NCBI RefSeq assembly: GCF_001269925.1
Contig: NZ_LHVO01000056.1
Location: forward strand, 124,001-188,000
DNA: 64,000 bases
DNA from: Pseudomonas sp. MIACH
GTDB taxonomy: Bacteria; Pseudomonadota; Gammaproteobacteria; Pseudomonadales; Pseudomonadaceae
Direction of reading: 5' to 3'
Both the position numbers and the translations under genes were made by a program. Below are positions 43,553 through 50,937 of this stretch, piece after piece. How positions within the stretch are numbered: position 1 is the first letter of the stretch; each line of letters begins with the position of its first letter. The notes beneath the pieces were generated by a model. It had not been told where the DNA came from and ran no database searches. It saw nothing but the letters and a program-made list of their open reading frames with translations.

Positions 43553-44446
43553 ATGACCAGCAGTCCCGAACACGCCCGGCTGTTACGCCTGGCCACCCGC
43601 GCCTCGGTGGGTGTGGCCTGTGCGCTGATCGTTACAAAGGCCATCGCCTGGTGGCTCAGCGGCTCGGTGAGCATGCTCGCCGGGTTGACCGACTCTCTGC
43701 TCGATGGCGTGACCTCGCTGCTGAACCTGCTGGCGGTGCATTACGCCCTGCGCCCGGCCGATGACGATCATCGTTATGGCCATGGCAAGGCAGAGTCGCT
43801 GGCGGGCATGGCCCAGGCGTTGTTTATTGGCGGCAGTGCGGTGTTGATCGCCTTGCAGGCGTACGAGCGTTTGCAGCATCCGGAGCCGGTCGGCGCGCCG
43901 TGGCTGAGCATTGGGGTGATCGTGTTTTCCCTGGCGCTGACCGTGGCACTGCTGATGCTGCAACACCGGGTTGTGCGCGAAACCGGCTCCAATGCCGTGC
44001 GGGCGGACTCGTTGCACTATCGCTCGGACTTGCTGCTCAACGGCAGCATCCTGGTGGCGCTGGTGCTGGCGGGCATGGGCTTTCATCAGTTCGACGCCTG
44101 GTTCGGCCTGGGCATCGCTGCCTACATTTTGTGGAGCGCGATCCAGATCGCCAAGGAAAGCTTTGCGGTGTTGATGGACGAGGAACTGCCGCCGGACGTC
44201 AGCCAGCACATGCTGGAACTGGCCCGAGGCATACCCGGGGTGCTGGGTGCCCATGACTTGCGCACGCGCATCTCCGGCAACCACTGGTTTGTGCAGTTGC
44301 ACCTGGAGTTGCCGGGGGAGTTGACGCTGTCAGTGGCCCACGGCATCAGCGACCAGGCCGCCGATGCCATTCACGCCGCCTACCCGCGCGCCGAAGTGCT
44401 GGTGCACGCCGACCCGCGAGAAGTGGTCACGGGCGCCAAGGCCTAG
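43553..44446 (+). CDS. Cation diffusion facilitator (FieF-like) metal exporter
   Basis: This 297-residue protein has six membrane segments and a C-terminal cytoplasmic domain. Metal-site elements are DSLLDGVTSLLN in segment 2, DDHRYGHGKAES in the loop, and SLHYRSDLLLNGS in segment 5, the FieF/YiiP pattern for Fe2+/Zn2+. It should export divalent metal in exchange for protons. The stop codon overlaps the convergent DUF6515 gene by 4 bases. Confidence 0.92.
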   Translation: MTSSPEHARLLRLATRASVGVACALIVTKAIAWWLSGSVSMLAGLTDSLLDGVTSLLNLLAVHYALRPADDDHRYGHGKAESLAGMAQALFIGGSAVLIALQAYERLQHPEPVGAPWLSIGVIVFSLALTVALLMLQHRVVRETGSNAVRADSLHYRSDLLLNGSILVALVLAGMGFHQFDAWFGLGIAAYILWSAIQIAKESFAVLMDEELPPDVSQHMLELARGIPGVLGAHDLRTRISGNHWFVQLHLELPGELTLSVAHGISDQAADAIHAAYPRAEVLVHADPREVVTGAKA

Positions 44447-45525
44447 TACTGCACCTGATACCCGCGACTGCTCAGGCAGTTGCCCTGGGCCTGGCGGTAG
44501 GTTTGCACCACCGCCGGGTCAGGGGCGTAGGTGACCGCCTGCGGGTCGAAGCCACTTTGCTGCACCGCCCAGCGATAACAGTCATAGCCGTCCTGCTGCA
44601 CCTGGGCCGGTGACTGACCGTTGGCGGGATAGGCCACCACGTCATAGCCATTGCCTTGCGGTGCGGGCTGCGGCGCAGGTACTTGCGTCGGCGGTTGCAC
44701 CACCACGTATTGCTGGGTGCTTTGTTCGTAGGCGTAGTAGGCGCCGGCGGCCAGGAACAACAGCGAGCCACCTACCCACACTTCGCGCGCGTAGTCCGGC
44801 AAGTAATGCACGCGGATGCCATACGGCGGCGCCACGACCACATAGCGCGGACCTTGAGGACGGTACCAGTAGCCGCCGGAGAAGAAGTAATCCTGGCCAC
44901 GGTAAGGCACGCGGTAATTGCGGTCGGGGAAGCGGTCGACGGTGTAACCGGGACGATATTGCGGACCAGGGCCCCAGCCGTTGCCATGCCCATCGGGGCG
45001 GCCCGGCCAGCGGTTATCGTTTGGATGGCCGTTGTTAAAGCCCCCGCCGTTGTTGCCCGGACGCGAACCTGGGCCACCGGCCTCCCAATGCTGGTTGCCG
45101 TCGTTACGACGCGGGATGTCACGGTAGTAACCCTGACGCGGCTCCTGGGTCTGGCGCACGGTATCGGGGCGACTCTGGATCGGCAGGTTATTCGCAGGCT
45201 GCGGTGCTGGGCGAGGCTGTTCGGCACCTTGCGGGCGACCTTGCCACTGCCCGCCGCCGTGCTGCTGTTGCGGCTCGGCACGATCAACATGCGGGTTCTG
45301 TGGACGCGGCTGAGGGTTTTCCGGCCGTGGTTGATTGTTCTGCGGCTGCGGGCGCGGCTGGTTATTTTGCGGGCGCGGTTGTTCGTTACCTTGACCTTGC
45401 CGACCGCCCTCCGGCCCTCTTTCATGCTGGCCGCCCCCTTCAGGGCGTGGGTCTTCGGCCATTACTTGCGTGCCGACGGTGACCATCAGCAAACCTACAC
45501 CTGCCATACGCCAGATGCGCTTCAT
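44443..45525 (-). CDS. DUF6515 family low-complexity secreted protein
   Basis: This 360-residue protein has a signal peptide (MKRIWRMAGVGLLMVTVGTQ, cleavage near VMAED), a long Pro/Gln/Arg/Asn-rich region with PQPRPQNN-like repeats (about 25-180), a Tyr-rich section (DYFFSGGYWYRPQGPRYV), one hydrophobic segment VGGSLLFLAAGAYYAYE and a C-terminal cysteine-containing domain. I start at 45525 because GAGGA lies 5 bases ahead; the GTG at 45537 is itself part of that site. The role is unknown; cell-envelope location is likely. Confidence 0.85.
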   Translation of the reverse strand: MKRIWRMAGVGLLMVTVGTQVMAEDPRPEGGGQHERGPEGGRQGQGNEQPRPQNNQPRPQPQNNQPRPENPQPRPQNPHVDRAEPQQQHGGGQWQGRPQGAEQPRPAPQPANNLPIQSRPDTVRQTQEPRQGYYRDIPRRNDGNQHWEAGGPGSRPGNNGGGFNNGHPNDNRWPGRPDGHGNGWGPGPQYRPGYTVDRFPDRNYRVPYRGQDYFFSGGYWYRPQGPRYVVVAPPYGIRVHYLPDYAREVWVGGSLLFLAAGAYYAYEQSTQQYVVVQPPTQVPAPQPAPQGNGYDVVAYPANGQSPAQVQQDGYDCYRWAVQQSGFDPQAVTYAPDPAVVQTYRQAQGNCLSSRGYQVQY

Positions 45526-45646
45526 GCTATTCCTCACTGCGGATAAGGGCCTAGAAGGTCCGGCCTCATAGATGAGACTGGAAAAGCCTCGCCCGGTTCT
45601 GAGACAGGTTATCAGTCACGAGAACAATTTTCTTAAGGCAAAAGAA

Positions 45647-45672
45647 AAGGGGTGACCCGTCGGCCACCCCTT
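45647..45672 (-). terminator. Probable minus-strand terminator of an unassigned transcript
   Basis: The 8-bp stem AAGGGGTG/CACCCCTT is followed on the minus strand by TTCTTTT. It lies upstream of the DUF6515 gene and downstream of nothing annotated, so it suggests a minus-strand transcript inside 45673-45956. Confidence 0.6.
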
Positions 45673-45689
45673 GAGAACTTCGTCCATGC

Positions 45690-45902
45690 TCAACGCTTTT
45701 GACGTTGGCTCACCTCACGCCGTCTTGTGGACAGTGTGCAGCCTGGAGGCCGGCTCAACCCTGCTGGGGTGGCGGCCGCAGCACGCCTGATTGGGCGAGC
45801 TGCTGTGGACTGTTGTCCAGGCGGTGATTCTGTTGATAACGATACCCGCCAGCGCCCGACAGATGATTGCGAAGATTGCGTCAATAAACAGTGCTTGCGC
45901 AA
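45690..45902 (-). CDS. Possible 70-residue basic small protein
   Basis: A minus-strand frame starts at TTG 45902 with AAGGG about 7 bases ahead and ends 18 bases before the hairpin at 45647-45672. The product would be basic (many Arg) and serine-rich, MRKHCLLTQSSQSS at the start. Codon use is poor for this genome (many A/T third bases), and I recognise no family. It may instead mark a small RNA. The rest of 45538-45956 shows no other gene. Confidence 0.25.
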   Translation of the reverse strand: MRKHCLLTQSSQSSVGRWRVSLSTESPPGQQSTAARPIRRAAAATPAGLSRPPGCTLSTRRREVSQRQKR

Positions 45903-45956
45903 TTTTTAACCCTTCATGGATAATTCACCGCAATAGTTACGACAAAGGCCAACCCA

Positions 45957-46436
45957 ATGAGCAAGCTTGACCGATACGACCTGAGTATTTTGGCGGAATT
46001 GCAGCGCGACGCGAGGATCTCCAACCAGGAGTTGGCCGAGCGTATCGGCCTGTCGCCTTCGCCCTGCTCACGCCGGGTCAAGCAGTTGGAGGACGACGGT
46101 TACATCTCACGCCAGGTCGCCCTGCTCGACCGCAAGATGCTCGGCCTGAGCCTCACGGCCTATGTGCTGATCGGCATGGACCGCCACACACCCGAACGTT
46201 TCGAGAACTTCGAAGCAGCCATCCGCACCCTGCCCCAGGTGCTGGAATGCAGCTTGGTGACGGGGATGGATGCGGACTATCAGTTGAAAGTGGTGGTGCC
46301 GGACATGGACCACTATCAGAAACTGTTGCTGGGCCACCTCACTCGAATCGAAGGCGTGACCAGCGTGCGGTCGAGCTTTGTGCTGAACCAGGTGCTCAAC
46401 AGCACCGAATTGCCGCTGACCCACCTGCGTACCTGA
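45957..46436 (+). CDS. Lrp/AsnC family transcriptional regulator
   Basis: This 159-residue protein has an N-terminal helix-turn-helix (residues 5-45, with NQELAERIGLSPSPCSRRV) and an AsnC/RAM ligand domain (about 75-145). The SPSPCSRRV recognition helix is common in Lrp-type activators of amino-acid catabolism. No obvious target gene is adjacent; the nearest on the plus strand is the DUF2788 gene. Confidence 0.9.
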   Translation: MSKLDRYDLSILAELQRDARISNQELAERIGLSPSPCSRRVKQLEDDGYISRQVALLDRKMLGLSLTAYVLIGMDRHTPERFENFEAAIRTLPQVLECSLVTGMDADYQLKVVVPDMDHYQKLLLGHLTRIEGVTSVRSSFVLNQVLNSTELPLTHLRT

Positions 46437-46458
46437 TCTCGTGAACAATGAATATCAG

Positions 46459-46488
46459 ATGTGGGAGGGGGCTTGCTCCCTCCCACAG
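46459..46488. repeat. REP palindrome, possible terminator of the Lrp gene
   Basis: ATGTGGGAGGGGGCTTG with complement TCCCTCCCACA lies about 20 bases beyond the regulator stop. Confidence 0.8.
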
Positions 46489-46595
46489 TTGACCTGTGTT
46501 TCATCAGTGAAATCTGCGTGCGACGCACCGACGCAGGTCAATGTTGCGCCTGTGGCACTGCCGTATACTTGCCGCCTGTCCCGTTGGAAGAGCCC

Positions 46596-46814
46596 ATGAA
46601 CAACATCGACCCCGCCCTGTTCGAAGAGTGGATGATGACCGGCCTGGTCACCATCCTGATCATTTTCATGGGCTTTATCGTCTGGGACCTGGCGAAGAAA
46701 TCCAAGGCCGGGCGCTTTGGTTCGTTCATCCTGTTTTTCGTGCTGGGCCTGGGCGTGGCCGCGTTCATCATCAAGAGCGTGGTAATCGGCCTGATCGAGT
46801 CCGGCGCTTTATAA
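46596..46814 (+). CDS. DUF2788 small membrane protein
   Basis: This 72-residue protein (MNNIDPALFEEWMMTGLV) has two membrane segments, about 13-33 and 46-68, and matches the short DUF2788 family. GGAAGAG precedes the ATG. The frame is open further upstream to 46461 but that part is non-coding. Its stop overlaps the convergent rluE stop by 6 bases. Function unknown. Confidence 0.87.
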   Translation: MNNIDPALFEEWMMTGLVTILIIFMGFIVWDLAKKSKAGRFGSFILFFVLGLGVAAFIIKSVVIGLIESGAL

Positions 46815-47444
46815 ACGCGCAGGTACTTCCTTCCATTGGCCTTGGTCCAGGCCGTCGATTGTCCAATCGCCAATACGCACCCGCACCAGACGCAAGGTCG
46901 GCAGGCCCACGGCGGCGGTCATGCGTCGCACTTGGCGGTTACGCCCCTCTCGAATCACCAGCTCAAGCCAGTAAGTCGGTAGGTTTTTGCGAAAACGCAC
47001 CGGCGGGTTGCGCGGCCACAACTCGGGTTCATCCAAACGCCGGGCCTCGGCAGGCAAGGTTTTGCCGTCGTTGAGCTCTACCCCCTCGCGCAGGCGTTGC
47101 AGCAGTTCTTCGGTGGGTTCGCCCTCCACCTGCACCCAGTAGGTTTTCGCCAACTTGTGCTTGGGATCGGCAATACGCGCCTGCAACTGGCCATCGTTGG
47201 TCAGCAGCAACAGGCCTTCGCTGTCACGGTCCAGGCGGCCTGCCGGGTAAATACCGGGGATGTCGATAAAATCCTTGAGCGTCGCGCGCCCGCCTTCGTC
47301 GCTGAACTGTGTCAGCACATCGAAGGGTTTATTGAACAGGATCAACTTCGGCTCGGCCGGCGGCGCCTTGGCAACACGGCGCGCAGCAGAATACGGAGGT
47401 TTCACGCCAGGGCGGCGCGAATCGGGACGGGTGGGACGGGACAT
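46809..47444 (-). CDS. rluE: 23S rRNA pseudouridine(2457) synthase RluE
   Basis: This 211-residue RsuA-family enzyme lacks an S4 domain, as RluE does. The catalytic Asp is in YPAGRLDRDSEGLLLLTNDG near residue 60, preceded by ILFNKPFDVLTQF. The basic N-terminal tail (SRPTRPDSRRPGVKP) probably binds RNA. I start at the ATG at 47444; a much longer upstream frame is a shadow. Confidence 0.93.
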   Translation of the reverse strand: MSRPTRPDSRRPGVKPPYSAARRVAKAPPAEPKLILFNKPFDVLTQFSDEGGRATLKDFIDIPGIYPAGRLDRDSEGLLLLTNDGQLQARIADPKHKLAKTYWVQVEGEPTEELLQRLREGVELNDGKTLPAEARRLDEPELWPRNPPVRFRKNLPTYWLELVIREGRNRQVRRMTAAVGLPTLRLVRVRIGDWTIDGLDQGQWKEVPARL

Positions 47445-47515
47445 GGCAAAGGAACATCTAACGGTCAGGACCGACAATGCTAGTGGCCTGACCGCTAAAT
47501 GACCATCCCAACCGC

Positions 47516-48988
47516 TTAGCGGAACGGAGGCTCGTCGAAGCTGCGCAGTTTGCGCGAGTGCAGCGAGTTGAGTTCGGTGCGCAACAGGTCCACCGCCTCG
47601 ATGCCGATCTTCAAGTGCTGGCTGACCGCACGTTCGTAGAACGCGTTGGCCGAACCCGGCAGCTTGATCTCGCTGTGCAGCGGCTTGTCCGACACACACA
47701 ACAACGTGCCGTAGGGTACGCGCAAGCGGTAGCCCTGGGCGGCGATGGTGCCGCTTTCCATGTCCACGGCCACGGCGCGGGACAGGTTGATCAACGGCCG
47801 TTCCTGGGCCCAGCGCAGTTCCCAGTTGCGGTCGTCGTAGGTCAATACCGTACCGGTGCGCAGGCGTTTTTTCAGCTCTTCGCCTTTCTCACCGGTGACA
47901 TTCGCCGCCGCCTGCTGCAAGGCCATCTGCACTTCGGCCAAGGCTGGGATCGGGATGTTCGGCGGCACTACCCGGTCGAGAATTCCGTCGCGGCGCATAT
48001 AAGCGTGGGCCAGTACATAGTCGCCGATGGTCTGGGATTGGCGCAGGCCGCCACAGTGGCCAATCATCAGCCAGCAGTGTGGACGCAGCACCGCCAGGTG
48101 GTCGGTGATGTTCTTGGCGTTGGACGGGCCGACGCCGATGTTTACCAGGGTCACGCCGTGGCCATCGCTGGCCTGCAGGTGATAGGCCGGCATCTGGTAG
48201 CGGTGCCATACCACGCCTGCGGCAATCGCCGAGGCTTCGCCGTGGTCCATGCTCTTGTCGATGATCACATTGCCCGGCAGCACCATGCGGATAAAACGCG
48301 GATCGCTGCGCAGTTGTTCCAGGCCATGCACGATGAACTGGTCGACATAGCGGTGGTAGTTGGTCAGCAAAATCCACGGTTGCACATGGCGCCAGTCGCT
48401 GCCGGTGTAATGCACCAGCCGGCGCAGGGAAAAGTCCACGCGCGCCGCATCGAACAGCGCCAGGGGCAGCGGGTCGGTGTTTTCCCAGTCGTACAGGCCA
48501 TCGGCGATGCCATCGGTGGCGGCCGACAGGTCGGTGCTGGGGAACACGCGCGCCAAGGTCGCGGCGGTCACTCCGGAGCCGGCCAGTTCGTCACCCTGCT
48601 CCACTACGTAGGGGTAGGGAATGTTTTGCTGGCTGACGCCCACTTCCACCGTCACGGTGAAGTCGTGCATCAGCGGCACCAGTTGTTCCAGCAAATACTT
48701 ACGGAACGCCGCCGGATGAGTAACGGTAACGCTGTAGGTCCCCGGTAGCTGGACCTTGGCATACGCCCGGGTCGTCTGTGGGACTTCACCGTGGCAGTGG
48801 TAAGTCAGGCGCAGTTCCGGGTAGCGAAACAGCGCGCGTTGTTCGGCGTCGGGTTCGACGCGGTCCTTGAGGTATTGCTTGAGGGCCTGGTTAAGCGCGC
48901 CGGTAGCCCGCTCATGCAGGGCCGCCAGCCGATCCACGGCCTCTTCGGCGGTTTGAACGACAACAAAAGCTTCGGTCACGGTAAGCAT
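47516..48988 (-). CDS. amn: AMP nucleosidase
   Basis: This 490-residue enzyme splits AMP to adenine and ribose 5-phosphate, regulating the adenylate pool. It has the N-terminal AMP nucleosidase domain (about 1-170) and a C-terminal nucleoside-phosphorylase fold with MIGHCGGLRQSQTIGDYVLAH (cited by ends, near residue 320) and VDMESGTIAAQG, whose Glu binds ribose. E. coli Amn has 484 residues. The start MLTVTEAFVVVQ at 48988 is preceded by ACAGG. Confidence 0.95.
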   Translation of the reverse strand: MLTVTEAFVVVQTAEEAVDRLAALHERATGALNQALKQYLKDRVEPDAEQRALFRYPELRLTYHCHGEVPQTTRAYAKVQLPGTYSVTVTHPAAFRKYLLEQLVPLMHDFTVTVEVGVSQQNIPYPYVVEQGDELAGSGVTAATLARVFPSTDLSAATDGIADGLYDWENTDPLPLALFDAARVDFSLRRLVHYTGSDWRHVQPWILLTNYHRYVDQFIVHGLEQLRSDPRFIRMVLPGNVIIDKSMDHGEASAIAAGVVWHRYQMPAYHLQASDGHGVTLVNIGVGPSNAKNITDHLAVLRPHCWLMIGHCGGLRQSQTIGDYVLAHAYMRRDGILDRVVPPNIPIPALAEVQMALQQAAANVTGEKGEELKKRLRTGTVLTYDDRNWELRWAQERPLINLSRAVAVDMESGTIAAQGYRLRVPYGTLLCVSDKPLHSEIKLPGSANAFYERAVSQHLKIGIEAVDLLRTELNSLHSRKLRSFDEPPFR

Positions 48989-49081
48989 CCTGTGTTCTGA
49001 CTTGCAGGCCTTTATCTTGCCTGTATCCCTGTCAGACGCAAACCTTGAATTGGAGTGCCCTCTCAAGATGGCTGCAATCCC

Positions 49082-49174
49082 TGTGGGAGGGGGCTTGCTC
49101 CCGATAGCGGTGGGTCAGTTTACAGCTAGGCTGACTGACACTCAGCCATCGGGAGCAAGCCCCCTCCCACATTT
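49082..49174. repeat. REPIN, GTGGGAGG class
   Basis: Arms TGTGGGAGGGGGCTTGCTCC and complement enclose a centre of about 35 bases that itself contains an imperfect palindrome (CAGTTTACAGC and GCTGACTGAC). It lies between amn and the AidB-like gene. Confidence 0.9.
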
Positions 49175-49183
49175 GGACCGTGT

Positions 49184-50839
49184 TTATTCAGATACATTGG
49201 GGCTTGAGCGCGCGACGATGGCCCCGACATCGACACCACGCGGCAAGGTGCCGTAGACGCGGCCAGACGACTGGCCCAAACGGCTGGCGATAAAACCATC
49301 GCTGACCGCCCCATGACCGGCCTCCAGCAACAACTTGGCCTGTAGCGCCACGGCGATGTCCTCGGTCAACTGCCGCGCGCGGTACTGGATGTCCTGGGTG
49401 TCCATAAACGCCGACTTCAGGTGTTCGATATGCCGTGCCAGCTGCTTATCGCCATGCCCGTCACCGAGTTCGACAAACAGCGCCTCCAGCACGCCGGGCT
49501 CTTTGGACAGTGCGCGCAGCACATCCAGGCATTGCACATTGCCGGAACCTTCCCACGTCGAATTCACCGGTGCCTCACGGTACAAGCGCGGCAGGATGCT
49601 GTCCTCTACGTAACCCGCGCCGCCCATGCATTCGGCGGCTTCGTTGATCATTGCCGGGGCGCGTTTGCAGATCCAATACTTGCCCACCGCCGTCACCAGC
49701 CGAGCGAACTTGGCCTCCCGCTCATCGTCCAGATGATCCAGGGCGCCCCCCATGCGCATGCTCAGCGCCAGCGAGGCTTCACTCTCCAGGGCCAGGTCGG
49801 CGAGCACGTTTTGCATCAGCGGTTGTTCACTGAGTACACGGCCACCGACCAGGCGATGGGCGCAATGATGGCTGGCCTGGGTCAGCGCCTGGCGCATCAA
49901 GGCGCTGGAACCCACCATGCAGTCGAAACGGGTCATGGCGACCATCTCAATGATGGTCGGCACACCACGGCCCTCTTCGCCGATCATCCACGCCAGGGCA
50001 CCGCGAAACTCCACTTCACTGGAGGCGTTTGAGCAATTGCCGAGTTTGTTTTTCAGACGCTGGATATAGAACTCGTTGCGCGTGTCATCCGGGCGGTGCC
50101 GGGGCAGCAGGAAACAGGTAAGGCCCTTGTCGGTCTGGGCCAGGGTCAGAAAGGCATCGCACATCGGTGCAGAGCAGAACCACTTATGGCCCACCAGCTC
50201 ATAGGCTTGCCCCGGCCCACCAGCCCCCACGGGATAGGCGCGAGTGGTGTTGGCACGCACGTCGGTGCCGCCCTGTTTCTCGGTCATCGCCATGCCGATG
50301 GTCGCGCCGGTCTTGTGGGCAATGCCGAGATTGCGCGGGTCGTATTGGGTGCTGAGGATTTTCGGTAACCAGGTCTTCGCCAGGTCGGGCTGCAAGCGCA
50401 GGGCCGGGACGCAAGCGAAGGTCATGGTCAGCGGGCAGCCGGTGCCGGCTTCGGCCTGGCTATGCAGATACGTCATGGCGGCCCGGGCCACATGGGCACC
50501 GGGTTGCGGATGGGCCCAGGGGAGCGAGGGCAGGCCATGTTCGACGGCGGTGCGCATCAACTCATGGTAGGCCGGGTGAAACTCCACCAGATCGATGCGA
50601 TGCCCATACCGGTCATGGCTGCTGAACACCGGTTTGTTCTGGTTGGCCAGGAACCCGGCCTCCATCAGCGGCCCGCCGGCCAACGCCCCGTATGCATCGA
50701 TGCGCGCTTGCGCCCAGCCGGCGCCAAAGCGCCGTGACCAGTCTTGCAGCGGCACGTCGATGCGGTACAGGTTGGTGCCGTCCAAGGAGGGCGGCTGGTT
50801 GGTGACGTCGTGGGTTTCGGCGAACGCGTGCAGGTTCAT
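49184..50839 (-). CDS. Acyl-CoA dehydrogenase family protein, AidB-like
   Basis: This 551-residue flavoprotein is longer than ordinary acyl-CoA dehydrogenases and resembles E. coli AidB (541). FAD-site stretches are GMAMTEKQGGTDVRANTTRA and HKWFCSAPMCDAFL; the C-terminal helical extension (about 430-545) is the AidB-type part. Members bind DNA or protect against alkylation in E. coli, but many pseudomonad copies may act on acyl-CoA; the context does not decide. AGGAGGC precedes the ATG at 50839. Confidence 0.88.
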   Translation of the reverse strand: MNLHAFAETHDVTNQPPSLDGTNLYRIDVPLQDWSRRFGAGWAQARIDAYGALAGGPLMEAGFLANQNKPVFSSHDRYGHRIDLVEFHPAYHELMRTAVEHGLPSLPWAHPQPGAHVARAAMTYLHSQAEAGTGCPLTMTFACVPALRLQPDLAKTWLPKILSTQYDPRNLGIAHKTGATIGMAMTEKQGGTDVRANTTRAYPVGAGGPGQAYELVGHKWFCSAPMCDAFLTLAQTDKGLTCFLLPRHRPDDTRNEFYIQRLKNKLGNCSNASSEVEFRGALAWMIGEEGRGVPTIIEMVAMTRFDCMVGSSALMRQALTQASHHCAHRLVGGRVLSEQPLMQNVLADLALESEASLALSMRMGGALDHLDDEREAKFARLVTAVGKYWICKRAPAMINEAAECMGGAGYVEDSILPRLYREAPVNSTWEGSGNVQCLDVLRALSKEPGVLEALFVELGDGHGDKQLARHIEHLKSAFMDTQDIQYRARQLTEDIAVALQAKLLLEAGHGAVSDGFIASRLGQSSGRVYGTLPRGVDVGAIVARSSPNVSE

Positions 50840-50937
50840 GAAGGGCCTCCTGGAAAAAGGCCCTATCGAATGCCAACTACCCATAAAAGCGCAGATCGAT
50901 TAAGGCCGGTTTTTTCAGTTAAGCACTGACATGGCGC

